Positions 22,549 through 34,100 of a stretch of 64,000 nucleotides of DNA are shown here, in pieces. The stretch covers positions 3,204,501-3,268,500 of the forward strand of contig CM072906.1 of the NCBI GenBank assembly GCA_037013685.1, written 5' to 3'. The notes under the pieces are model-generated. The model had not been told where the DNA came from. It did no database searches and saw only the letters and a list, made by a program, of their open reading frames with translations. Numbering within the stretch: position 1 is the stretch's first letter; each line of letters opens with the position of its first letter. The position numbers and the translations under genes are program-made. Source of the DNA: Acridotheres tristis (Eukaryota > Chordata > Aves > Passeriformes > Sturnidae).

Positions 22549-24766
22549 ATGGGTGAGTTTCCTGCTCAGGTACACCTCACTCCGTGTGGTGCTGGGCTCA
22601 AATGAGACCTCACAGGTGAGTATGCAAAGGCACAGAGGATGATGAGCAGGACAGCAGCTGTGAGTTTCCCTGGGAGCAGGAGAGGTGCCAGAGCAAAGCA
22701 CCAAACAGCACAGGCTTGGTGCCAGCCTGTGCCAGCCCCAGGCTGCCTGTGCCATGAGTTCCAACACCCTGTCAGGGGAGGTAATGTGGGGAGCTAAGCT
22801 TCACCTTGGTCCTTTCCCTTCTTGAGCAATGCATGAGGCGTGTGTGGCTGCTCAGGGATCCTGCCCCAGGCGTGGTGGCACCTCCCCAGGAGCTGAGTGA
22901 GTGCAGGGTGTAGGGGGGTGCTGGTGGCCAGCACACAGGGTTTGGGCTTGTGTGGGCCAGGAAATTTCCTCCTGCCTGCTTGGGAGCAGTGCAGTAGGAC
23001 CCATGGTGATGGGCACTTTCCTCGCCAGGACTCCAGGCTGGGACCCCCTGGCTCCAGCGGGACCTTGTCCTGCTGCCCACCCTGGTGGCAATGCTCCTGC
23101 TCTGTGCCAGCGCTGGCCCAGCCAAGCCCACTGCCAGCCCCCGGAGCGGTGAGTACGGGCACGGGGGGGGGCACTGCCTGGGCACAGAGGGACACAGCAG
23201 GACACTCAGCTCTGCTCTGTGCCAGGGAGGGTGGGCAAGCACCCAGAGGGCTGCACAGCACAGGAATTCTTCACACACACAAGCCCTGGGCCATGGCTTT
23301 TACAGCCTGACTGCTGCCAGCTCACCTTCACCCCCTTGGCGGGTCCGTGCTCAAACCAACAGGTTTTTGCCAGAATACCACAGCTTGGAAGGATTGCTGT
23401 GCCATGTTTGTGAGGCTCAGTTCTAGGAGAGGTTCTCCTAGCTATTTGGCTTTTTGTTTAGCTATTGTTGGGTTAGGAACATCCCCTTCCTCCCTTTAAG
23501 GGAGGATTACACTACCTGCAAGACTCCAGAGTTTCATGGGTTGAATTGGAATTACTCCCACCAAATTGTCTCCCATCAGACACAAACCAAGAAAAGCAAA
23601 TTCGATTGCAAATTAGTTTGGCTAGTAAGTGAGAGATCAGATAAATTATAACAAGCTGGGGGAAGAGACCCCTCTAAGACTAAGGCAGAACTAAGCCTTC
23701 TTATCCAATGCCAAGGAAAGGCCCCAAGAAAAACAAATTCTCATTACACATCATCATCCAGTGGAGCATTTTGGATACTTCTGGTCCCTGCAAGAGCTGC
23801 AGCTCAATATAGCAAGGAAATATGGGCCAGACATACTTAGAAGACATCACTGGCAATCCTGGAGATTTTTTCACCCTTCTTTCCTTGGCAAGATGTATTA
23901 GAAGGCTCCAAACGAAACAGCAAATAATGAGAAATAGGTTCCAGAGCTCTCACAGAGGCCGCTGGCTCAGACACCTTCAGCTTCCCTGAGGATGAGCCAG
24001 TGGAAAAGCCACAGACAGAACCACTCCTTTTTGTCCTGAGTCCCCACTGATCTTCAGAAGCTCCTTGTTGTCCTGATAGACTCATGGACCTTGTCTCTCC
24101 CCCCACCCTGTGTTTGCTGCTGCAGCCTCAGGGTTCCCCCCAGACTGCAGCCACCTGCACAAGAACAGCCCCAGTGGTGTGTACGTCATCCAGCCCGCCC
24201 GCTCCCCGCCGCGCGTGGTCTGGTGCGACATGGACACCGAGGGCAAGGGCTGGACCGTGGTCCAGAGAAACTCTCATGACACTGAGCTCAACTGGAAGCA
24301 ATCCTGGACCACCTACAAGTATGGCTTTGGGAACGTGCACAGCGATTACTGGCTGGGCACCGAGTACCTGCACCTGCTGACGCAGCAGGGCACCTACAAG
24401 GTGCGCTTCGTAGTGCGGGACAAAACCAACGTCACCCACTACGCCGAGTACGACATCTTCAGAGTGGAGAGCGAGGCCAGCGGCTACCCCCTGAGGCTGG
24501 GCCGCCATTCTGGCGATGGGGATGACTACCTGACCCTCTACCACCCCAAGAAGGGGGGCATTCATGACAACATGAAGTTCAGCACGGTCGACAAGGACCA
24601 GGACCAGTACAGCGGGAACTGCGCCAAGAGCTACGGGGGGTGGTGGTACAACAGGTGCCAGAACGTCCTGCTCAATGCCAAGAACTACATCGTCTGGCCA
24701 GGGTTCTGTGACAGCGGGGACTGCGCATCCTCCCTCATCCTGGTCAAACCCACAGATGTGTGCTGA
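22549..24766 (+). CDS. Secreted fibrinogen-domain protein, gene B, 3 coding exons, 254 aa
   Basis: Seen on plus: 22549-22552 (ATGG), 23029-23148 and 24126-24766, giving 765 nt in frame. The N-terminus MGLQAGTPWLQRDLVLLP leads into a signal-peptide core (LVAMLLLCASAGPA). The large exon encodes the fibrinogen domain: DCSHLHKNSPSGVYVIQP, KGWTVVQRN, YGFGNVHSDYWLGTEYLHLL, the calcium motif FSTVDKDQDQYSGNCA, and GGWWYNRC. It ends in FCDSGDC and a final Cys, so it shares the extra C-terminal Cys pair with gene A. One NVT sequon is present. It lies in opposite orientation between genes A and C and is the most diverged of the three. TATAAA is upstream and AATAAA is at 25144-25149. FGL1/ficolin-type secreted lectin is the closest class I can name; ligand and function are unknown. 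Confidence 0.87.
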
Positions 24767-25143
24767 CCACGCCCAGCCCCTGGGAGTGACGGGGTGCCAC
24801 CATCCCCAGCTCAGTGCCCCATTCCCATGCCAGTCCCAGTGCTCTGCTCTGCCCACAGCTCCTGTTCCCCCACCAGCCGAAGCACAGCAGCTCTGGGGCT
24901 CAGGAGCCATCACCCAGAGCGCTGGGCCCACGGGCAGCTTTGTCCAGTGCCATGATGCTGGCTGGCACTGGGGCACAGGCACTGGTTTGGGGTGGGTGCA
25001 CTCGCCCCCATCCTGGGGAGGGGGACACGGTGCCAGTTCCCTTCCCCTGCAGTCGGTGAACCCTGCTTTGCCCAGGCCCTGCTCCCTCCCTGGGCCCCGC
25101 ACACCCCACAGCTCTGCTATCCATGGTGGGAGGAATCAGCTGC

Positions 25144-25149
25144 AATAAA
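25144..25149 (+). other. Poly(A) signal of gene B
   Basis: AATAAA in CTGCAATAAACCC, 378 bp downstream of the gene B stop codon. Confidence 0.75.
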
Positions 25150-26730
25150 CCCTGGAGCCAGACTGTGCTGCCTCATGTCTACCTGCACACAGTGTGGGGG
25201 GATCACTCTGTCTCATCTTCAGGATGGCAGACTTGGGGGGAAGTAAGTGTGTTGGCAATATTCCTTTCAATGGCTTGTTTCAGCCACTGCACACTGCAGT
25301 GTGGCTCTAAGGCTACAATTAGCCAACAGGGCCAGCAAACCCTGATCAGGCAAAACCCTCACTCAGAGTTTGCCCCTGTTCATGGCCGGGTGGTTGCTCT
25401 GTGCTGGGAAAGAGAAGAAACCACCACAACCTGGAGTGTGGAGAGAGCAGTGAACTCCCTGAGGGTGTGAGTGATGTGGGAGAGTCAGTCCCATCATTCC
25501 TGCTGCAGACAGGGAATGTGTCTATGAAGTTCCCTTGTGATGCAGGGAAGTTTGAACTTGGGGCTTGAAAGAACCCACAGCTCCTCTCCTCACTCTGCGG
25601 AAGGAAAGCTGAGTTCAGAGAAGGTTTGTGGCTCGAAATGCTGAACAACATGGGACTCTGGAGCCAAGGTCTGTGACCAGGGTCCCAGGGCACCCTGGAC
25701 AGCCGTGGCAGTGCATTGCTCCTGAGGAGCAGTCGAGCTCTCAAGGAGCATTCTTTGGCAACCTTGGAGGCAGCTGCAGGTGGGCAGCACTGCTTCATGG
25801 GAAGAGGGAGATACGAGGGTGCTGCTAGTTGAGAGAGGCTTCCCACTCGGAGGTGACTTAAGAGTAGCATTTCTGGGCTAAGAGATATGTCTGCTGGTTC
25901 AAAAAGGCATTGGTGCTCCAGTCTGGATGCACAACCTAACAAAAGGGGAGAGGCTGGACAAAGGCTTGGGGCTCCTGGTAAAGAGCATTCTACCCAGCAG
26001 CCAGCCCTGGGTGATGCTGAGCTGCATTCCTGGGTCTCTGTTGGAAAGAGAATAGTTTCACTCGATGATCCCTGTGGGTCCCTTCCAACTCAGAATATTC
26101 TGTGAATATTCTGTGAATCTCCTGCTCTGTTCAGCACTGCTAGACCAACATCCTCCCTCTGCTCAGCATCGGGGACCACATCACAGGTACCGTGTCCACT
26201 GCTGAGCTCCCCAGTGCAAAAGTTATCACTGCACTGGAGCAATTTCATACAGACCCAAGCTGATTCAGAATCTTGAAATTCAGGGATCCCTGACATGTCA
26301 GGCTGTCTCAGCCCTCACACACACCCCAACCATATGGTGCTGTGTGGCCTTGCAGTGCTGTTGTTCCTTTCCACTCTCTCAGGTCCCTCCCAGCATCCAC
26401 AAGGCTAATGAGGCAGGATGACACTGCTCTGGCTTTCCAGCTCATGGCTGGCAGGGTTGAACTGACCTGATGCTTCCCTCACACCCTCTGCTTGCTGTTG
26501 GCTGTGTGATGCTACATTCCCTTTTTGGAAGATCCCCACCTTGGAATGCAACCCTCTTCTTTGAGTGAAAGTTTTGTCTCTTATTCCTTACTTGAGTTTT
26601 ATGAAAAAAAATTTCCTTTGAAAACCTTTTCTTACTGCACCAGAAGCCTCAGGTGTGCTTCTGGCAGGAAATCAGCAGCAGTTGCAAGGCATTCCCAAAT
26701 AAATGAAGGACACTATGCAGGTCTGAAAGT
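25150..26730. other. Intergenic between convergent genes B and C
   Basis: A CR1 3' tail lies at about 26050-26120 (annotated). No exon or RNA gene recognised in the rest. Confidence 0.5.
26050..26120 (+). mobile_element. CR1 LINE 3' terminal fragment
   Basis: GATGATCCCTGTGGGTCCC then TTCCAACTCAGAATATTCTG and a repeated ATTCTGTGA tail mark a CR1 3' end. Confidence 0.75.
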
Positions 26731-26733
26731 GAT

Positions 26734-26739
26734 TTTATT
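26734..26739 (-). other. Candidate poly(A) signal of gene C
   Basis: Minus-strand AATAAA, 396 bp past the gene C stop, in agreement with the 391-bp spacing in gene A. Confidence 0.55.
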
Positions 26740-27134
26740 CTGCAGGATGAACACAAACTGCAGCAGGGATGTCTTGTGGACATGGTCTACCCTGGACTTC
26801 ATATTGCTTAGGTTAGGTTAGCTGGTGATGATGGATATTTTTTCTGCTGTAAACATCCGTACCCACAAACCAAAAAGAGCCTAAGACCATGCTGATCAAG
26901 AGGATTTTAGGTTTCTGAGGACAGAGCTCTCTCTCCAGAAGAAACATGCTTGGATACTGCAGCGTTTATAAAGATGCATTCTAATAATATTCTCTCCCAA
27001 AACCCACCACAGGTGAATGGCCAGAGACAGAGCCAGGAGCTTTGCTGCTTTTCAGGACAGGAGGAAAACAAAGCAGTTCTTGATATAGAGGAACAACCGT
27101 ATTCTGGCCATGTGGACAGAAGGGGGCAGGAGCT

Positions 27135-28954
27135 CTAGTGGTATGAAGCTGGTTTGATGAGGATGGCCGAGGCTCTGCAGTTCCCCTTGCACAGGCTGCC
27201 CCATGTCAGGGCCCCCCTGACGTTCAGCTGCACAGAGTAACACGCTGAGTACCACCACCCACCCCCATAGCGTGAGGCACAGTTCCCTCTGTAAGTATCC
27301 TGATCCCGATCCTTTGTGGAGAACTTCATGTTGTTGTGCACTTTCCTGGGATTGTCTGAGTCCATGGCATCCTCTGCTGTCCCTGAGTGCGCTCCCAGCC
27401 GGAGCCGGTAGCCCTGGGACTCATCATCCAGGCTGAACAGGTTGTAGTCTGCGAACTTCTTGTTGTTTGAGGCATCCCAGATGACAAACCTGACCCGGTA
27501 GATCTTCTGCCTGGTGATCTGGTGGATGTACTCGGTGCCCAGCCAGAACTCAGCGTGCACGTTCCCAAAGCCGTGTTTGTAGGTGCTCCAGGACTCAGCC
27601 CAGGTGATATCCGTGTCCTGCCGGTTCCTCTGGATGACGGTCCAGCCCCTGTCTGCCCCCCCCAGCTCGCAGTACACCATGATGGGGTGCAGTCCCGTGG
27701 GCTGGATGATGTAGACACCACTGGGGCTGTCAGCAGGGACCTCGCTGCAGTCCCTGGGCCAAGCTGGGGCAGGACAGAGGGGGATAGAACAAAAGCCTGG
27801 GCATCAGGACAAGACTTCGGGCAAGAGGGAGTTTCATCTGGCCAGAGTACACGGGGTATAACCAGCTCTCCCAGCCCAGAGAGGTCTGTAAGTGAGAGTG
27901 GATGGTCTCAACCCTCTGTTCCATTTCCATGTGGAAGACCAACAGGAGTCAGCCCCAATGAAAGGTCCCAGACTGACTGAGCTATGCTGATATCAGTCCA
28001 AGAGACTGAATATGGGCACCAGTGGGTTCCTTTGGGTCTCCTGAAAAAGGGGTTGTGCCACTACAGCAGGGTCAAGCTGGGAGAAAGGTGAAGAGGACCT
28101 AGACCTTACCTGTGACTAAGGGAACCGGGAAAAATGATCCCTTCAAGCACAAAGCCCCTTCCCAGCCTGCACAGTGCACACACACACAGATACACACACA
28201 CAGAGCACTGCAGCCTGAGCTAGGCACACCTTCACCATCCTCCATCTGTGCCAGAGCTAGGGACAGTGCACAGTCCTGCCCTACCCAGACTGCTTGAACA
28301 CGTGCACACAACACCAGATGCCCACAGGATGTTACCTACTGGTTCTCTTCAGAACACTCGATGAATTGTTGGAAGGAGATTTCTTGAAGGTGTTGAGAGT
28401 TTGTGTGTGCACAGATTGGCCTGGTGCAGCCAAGATGAGCAGGGAAGCAAGGAGCAGAAGACACTGAGCTGGTAGAAAGGGACAAGAAGAAAAGAGGAAA
28501 CGTGACCATCCTTCCCATGGTGCCACCACTGCTGTTAACACGAGCCTTTGAGGTGCAGGAGGGCAGCGAGCATGCTGGGCAGCACCAGGCTGCTCTCTGC
28601 AAACTGCAAAGCTTGCCAAAGGGGAAGACAACCTGCCCTTTTCCCCTTGATCTGCTGTGGATGGACATGTCAAACATGGGGTAGTTTTGGGCAGAGCAAA
28701 ATACCCAACAGCTGCCTGAGCCAAGTTTCACTCCTGGTGCCTGGAGCAGGGGCCTGGCTGGGGTGAGCCAGGAAACGGGATGAGCAGCTGGTGCTCAAAG
28801 AGGTGGCAAGTTCCTCTCAAGGGCACCGGTGCCACTGCTCCCAGAAGGGTACAAGAACCAGTGCATGGAGCCTCTCCCTCTTGCTCAGCTGCCCGAGCTT
28901 TGTTCTCCCCGTGGCTGGCAAGGAGCACCCACTGCCCAGCCTGTACTCACCCAT
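27135..28954 (-). CDS. Secreted fibrinogen-domain protein, gene C, 3 coding exons, 253 aa
   Basis: Seen on minus: 28954-28951 (ATGG), 28468-28340 and 27763-27135, giving 762 nt in frame. The exon 2 donor must be GTAGGT at 28339; a nearby GTAACA breaks the frame. The signal peptide is MAQCLLLLASLLILAAPGQ. The short linker contains an NSS sequon (SPSNNSSSVLKRT). The fibrinogen domain is very close to gene A's: DCSEVPADSPSGVYIIQP, FGNVHAEFWLGTEYIHQI, FSTKDRDQDTYRGNCA, GGWWYSACYS, LCKGNC. It ends PASYH where genes A and B end in Cys. The domain exon is 629 nt, exactly as in gene A, so A and C are the recent pair. It lacks A's extra 63-nt exon. Function is not known, and no gene symbol can be assigned safely. 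Confidence 0.87.
28170..28205. repeat. (CA)n-rich microsatellite in gene C intron 2
   Basis: An interrupted CA repeat (CACACACACAGATACACACACACAG) of about 35 bp, intronic. Confidence 0.8.
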
Positions 28955-28959
28955 TGCTC

Positions 28960-31180
28960 CCTGTGGAAATGCCCTCTGGAGCTGTCTTGGTTTAGAGCTC
29001 TGCAGGCTGCTGGCACTGAGGCATTTGTAGTGCCCTCTGCACTGGGCGGGCTGAGTGGGTCCTACCCCCCTTTTCTGCTGGAAGAGATCAGGTTGGTTTC
29101 CTTTGTGCATCAGCTGAGTTGGAGGTGCCTGGAGGTGGTTCTGGATTGCAAAGAAAATAATTCTCGTGCCAGCAAGAATCCTTGGAATGGTCTCTTCTGT
29201 GAGTGCTTAGTGACTTGGATGGAATTTCCCCTGGGAACAGCATATTTGCAAAGTTTGAAGAGTATTGCTCAGTAAACACTCAAATGCCACAGTCACCAGC
29301 CAGGTGGAGAGCAAACACAGGTCTGTCCCTGCCTCCCACCACTGCAGCTGGTGCTGCCAGGTCGAGGGGCTCTTGTTTAATCTGCTCCAGTCCAGCCCAG
29401 CCTGGCTTTGGGTGGGGCAGCAGAGCAGCCCCAAGATCCTTTTGTGGGGCAGTGTTTGGAGCAGCTGGTTCTGGTTCTGGGGCACATGACACGAACAGAG
29501 GGTCGTGGTGGAGGGGTCTGTATCTGGGGGAAGCAGAAGTCTTGACTCCCCAGTGGGACACAGTCCTAACCTGCAAGGAAGCAGCTGCAGGGCCTGATGA
29601 AAGGTTTCTGTAAGGCAGATGAGACAGTTGTGGCCTCTGGGCACTGGGTTTGGGAGAGTGGCCATGCAGGATGAGAGGACAGCAAGTGTCAGCCCAGGAA
29701 TGGAGTGAGAACAGGTGGATGGAGGGCAGCAACAGGGATGTGAGCATGTACAGAGATATACAGCATATCCTCTAAGCATGCATGGAGGAAAACCAGAGGG
29801 GATCGAGTGTGCACAGAGGGGTGGTGAGGGATATCATGGTGGAACCCATAGGAACTGAGCACCCTCAGAAGGGACAGTGGGATCTGAGCATCGATGGAGG
29901 TCAGCAGAGGGAATCTGTTGTGAAAAAGAAGGATGTGAGCTTGCCCAGGGGTGAGAAGTCAGCACTAAAGAGATGCTGAAAGGACCAAAGAAGATCTGAG
30001 TACTCGAGGAAGGGAACAGATGCGGTCTGGGTGCAGACAGAGGGAAATGGAGGGCACAAGTGTGTACAAGGGTAAAAATGGCAATGATCTGTTCGTGCAA
30101 GGAGAACAACAGAGGAGTTCTAAGAGAGCACAACAAGGGGAGTGAAGAGGATATGAAAGCAGCTGGATAGGAATGGAGTGCATCTGAGAGTGGTTGGAAG
30201 TGTAGAGATTGAGTAAGAGGGGATCCAGAGAAGCACTCAGAGGGAACAGAGGGAATTTGGAAACATGCAAAGATAGAATAGTTTGGTTGTAAAGCACTCA
30301 GAAAGAATGACAGGGACAGGCAGTGCACAAAAAAGAAGATCTGATACAATATCTGGCACGATAAATCTGGCTGTGTTCAGTGGGAACTTGTGAGATCACA
30401 GATTCCCTGTAGTGCAATTTGCCAACATAGTCTGGCCCAGTTGAATAAAAACTTACACAATCCAGGTTCACAAATAGTGTGGTTTAGGGAAGGAACAGGA
30501 AAGCAGATTCAGGACTGTTGGTGACAAATGCACTAACTATGGAGTGTTAATATGTATTATGACAGAAGGGATAGTAACAGGGATCTATTAGCTATAAATA
30601 TGCATTGACCCAGTTATATATACATAAATATTCCCAGGTCTGTTCCAATGCAGTTGGAGGTGTGAAGCTCAACCAGAGGCATCCCTTCAGGGGAGAAGGA
30701 GAGACATTGTCCATCTGCTGATCTCAAGCAAGCAGAGATGCTTCCCCGCCTCTTTTTGCCCTGAGATCCCACTTCGATACCATAATTTTTGGCCAGCTTT
30801 GCTCCAGACATTGTTCCATTGCTGGCCCTTGCTGGAGTCAGAGGCAGCCAAGGGACCCATCTCTTCTATTTCTCCACCAATCCCATTGATTCTTGACCAA
30901 CTTAAGGCAGCTCTAAAGGAATTCTGTCAAGTTACTACCTTTCTCCCCCATCCTGCACTGTCACCATCACTGACAGCTCTGCAGTTCCAGCTGCAGCTGG
31001 AATGTCCACCCAGGGAAAGGAAATGCTGCCCAGTACCTGGTTTTAATGCCTGCAAGCCCAAGAACCCAATATTTCTATCACAAGCATAATCCAGCTTTTC
31101 AGAACTCTGTATTTCTGTTTTAAGACTATTCTCGTCCAAACACCCACCACAAGAAAAGTAATTGCAGAAATTTTGGTCCT
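28960..31180. other. Intergenic between gene C and SPACA6, including a purine-rich tract
   Basis: A TACAAAT element at 29029-29022 (minus) may serve as gene C's weak TATA. From about 29760 to 30330 the plus strand is strongly purine-rich with degenerate recurrences of AGAGGGAA and GGATCTGAG, probably an old decayed minisatellite. No exon recognised. Confidence 0.5.
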
Positions 31181-34100
31181 CTAGGGTGGATCCATGTGAT
31201 TAAGTCCCCCTGAATCCAGGGATCTGGAATCCTCTCTGGTACCCTGATGTCCACGTCTGTGGCGTGTGTGATGGACACAGAAGCGTTGCCAGATGGCCCT
31301 GGGAGACAGAAAGAGGAATGGAGAAAGAGGGAGCAGGGAGGACACCCTATTCCCATTAGGGTGTATGTGGGAAGGACAGGGACACATGGGGCATTTGGAG
31401 GGCTCAAGGGGCAAATGGGGGATCCTCAGAGGAACTGATGGGCCTCAGGGTGAAGCTGTGGTATCCTGGGGTAACTGGGGTAACTGGTGCCCCCAAAGGG
31501 ACAGCGAGGGTTCTAGGGAGAAGAGGGGAAAGTTGCAGGGTTTCAGGGCAATTAGGGAATCCGGGGGAAGACAGCCTGCAGTGCTACTGGGTACAAGGGA
31601 GAGATTCTGGAACGGGCCAAAGGACAAAGGGAGTCCCAGGAGACATGGAGGGTCCTGTGAATTTAGGAGTCCTGGCAGTCTTTGGCCCACCCTTGGATAC
31701 CTGGGTCCCCTTGTACTTGCAGGGAATCCTAAGGGACTGAGAATCAGAGGGGATAGAGAGGACCATGCTGGTCTGTGAAGAGCTCCAGAAGCAAGGGAAA
31801 TTTTAGAATACAGTTCACCAGGTCAGGAGTACTCACATCAGGAGCAGAATGAATGCTGTGGAGCCAGCAGCCACAGCCAGCCCCAAGGCTGGAATGGGGG
31901 GCCGGGTGTTCTCATCATTGAGCGAGTGCAGCACAGTGTTGAACACACTCTGGAGTTCTTTCTCTTCCTCCACACTTCCCTCTGACACTGTAGGGACCCA
32001 GGCCCCTCAGGTCATGGGGCCCTGCACCCAGGGACCAGCTATCCCTGCAGCTCTTGCTCCAGCCACAGACCTCCCTGTCCCCACCATCTGGGGGACCCTG
32101 CTCCACCCACATGCTCCCAGAGGAGTCACATGCTCTAATCCACCTGTCCACCACGAAGCCAGGTGTCCTGGCACCCTGCTCACCCCCCTCCCGTGCACCC
32201 AGGTGTCACAGGTGCCCCTGTGCTCCACACTGCTCCCTGCCCCAGGGCACTCAGGTGTCTGGGCTCACCATTCAGGTAGAAGAACTTGCGGATAATGGGC
32301 TTGGAAGGTTCCCCCAGGCTACAGGCAACGGTTCCTGGAGCAGGTTCCTCAATGGTCAGGCTGAAGGGCTTCTCTGGATTCCCCTTCAGCTCCTTGAACA
32401 GTGTCATGTCCTGTGTGCGCAGCTGGGGCAGGGGGACACATCAGCAGCAGGCACACAGGACTGTGCACATGCACACAAAGGCACCTGTGTCCTGCACATC
32501 CTTGACATGTCCCCTTCATGCTTCTTGCAATCCTTGCTGGTGCAGGAGCACACACCTCCCATCCCACATGCATGTACACCCAGGGGGGGTACACAAAAGT
32601 CACTTTCTGCACATGCAGGAAGAACTTCCCTGTGAGTGTGGTGAGGCCCCGGGGAGCAGAGCATCTCATCCCACACAAAAGTTTATCTGCTGTTTGTTAG
32701 CCAGTCAGATGACTCCAGCAGGACAATCTGTCTTGTAATGAGTTATTTCTGCTCACTGGGTTAACACCAGTCTGGCATCTCCCAGCTGCCAATAAAGATC
32801 TCACTGTCAAAGAGACGTGGAAGATAAGCTGGATTTCTGACTGACAGCAAGTCCCTTCACACTGTAAAAGCCACAGCAAACTTCTGCAAAGTAGAAAGCT
32901 TCTATACATTTTCCTGGAAATGTGTGGAGTTTCTCCCATGAATAGGGACACCTATTTCCCAGCTAATCCCCCAGGGGTTGAGTGAAGGAATCTGTGTACA
33001 TTACTGTTGTTTTGGTGGTAAGTTACACTTGGCTCCTATTCAATACTATTTCTTTTGCTAGCTTTAATATAGATACCTTGATAGTTCACTTTTCTATGTT
33101 ATGCTGTAATCTACAAGTATTTATTTAATTTTATACTGTGCAATAAGTAATTTTGATTAAGATCTTTCATCTATTATGCCTGTTCATTTGCTTATTATTC
33201 GTTTTTAGAAATATATCTGATTTGCCATCATTAGGACTTGTGGGCCAGAATAATTTCTAAGATTTAAACTGTTGCCAAATTCTGAGGCTAAGGAAGGATT
33301 TACCTTCATCTGAACCCATCTCTCTGAAAGAGTCTAAATACACAAAGGAATCCTTGTGTAGAATCCCAGCAACAGGGCTTCTTTAATAAACTTTGTCTGA
33401 AGCTTCCACTCTCCCCACGACCTGGGGAGACCTGTGCCTGGCACAGTTTGCACAGGTAAGATGTGGCTGCCACATCCCTGAAAGTGTCCAAGGCCAGGTT
33501 GTTTGGGGCTTGGAGCAGCCTGATCTTGTGGAAGGTGTCCCTGTACACCTTCCAGGGGATTGGAATGACATGAACTTTAAGGTCTTTTTCAACTCAAACC
33601 ATCCTGTGATTTTATGATTCTACATGTGCACACATGGATCTGTGAACACACATCTGCCTGTTTCACATGAGCAAGCATCCTGTGTGTGCCTACACAGCTG
33701 CCACTTCTGGCACACACAGCTGCCGTGGCAGCAGTCACTGCACCTGCAACAGTGCCCCTCAGAATGTCCACTCACCCCCTTGCAAGACCATGTGCAACTC
33801 ACATTTGGGACAAACAGCCAGGTGACGGGCAGGCCAGCAGGGATGCTGAAAGGCACACTGCAGTGCAGCACAATGGTTTCATCTGTGTAGGTCAACAGGT
33901 CCTGCACTGGGAGCATTGACAGGCTCATGAGCTCACATCTGACATGCACTGACAGAGATGGTGGTGTTGCTGTGCTGGCTGCAGGGATGGGAGATGTACA
34001 TTTGGGCAGGTGTGCTCAGTGTGGGAACCATGGGTGAGAAATGCAGGGAGTCCCCACAGATTTTTGTGGTGAAATCCTGTCTTTTGGATCAACTTTGCTC

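Noticed and set aside
24128..25102. 324-codon minus ORF opposite gene B
   Set aside because: Antisense of the fibrinogen-domain exon; codon constraint of the sense strand explains its openness.
28335..28340. Alternative donor GTAACA for gene C exon 2
   Set aside because: It would shift the frame into the fibrinogen exon; GTAGGT four bases upstream keeps it.
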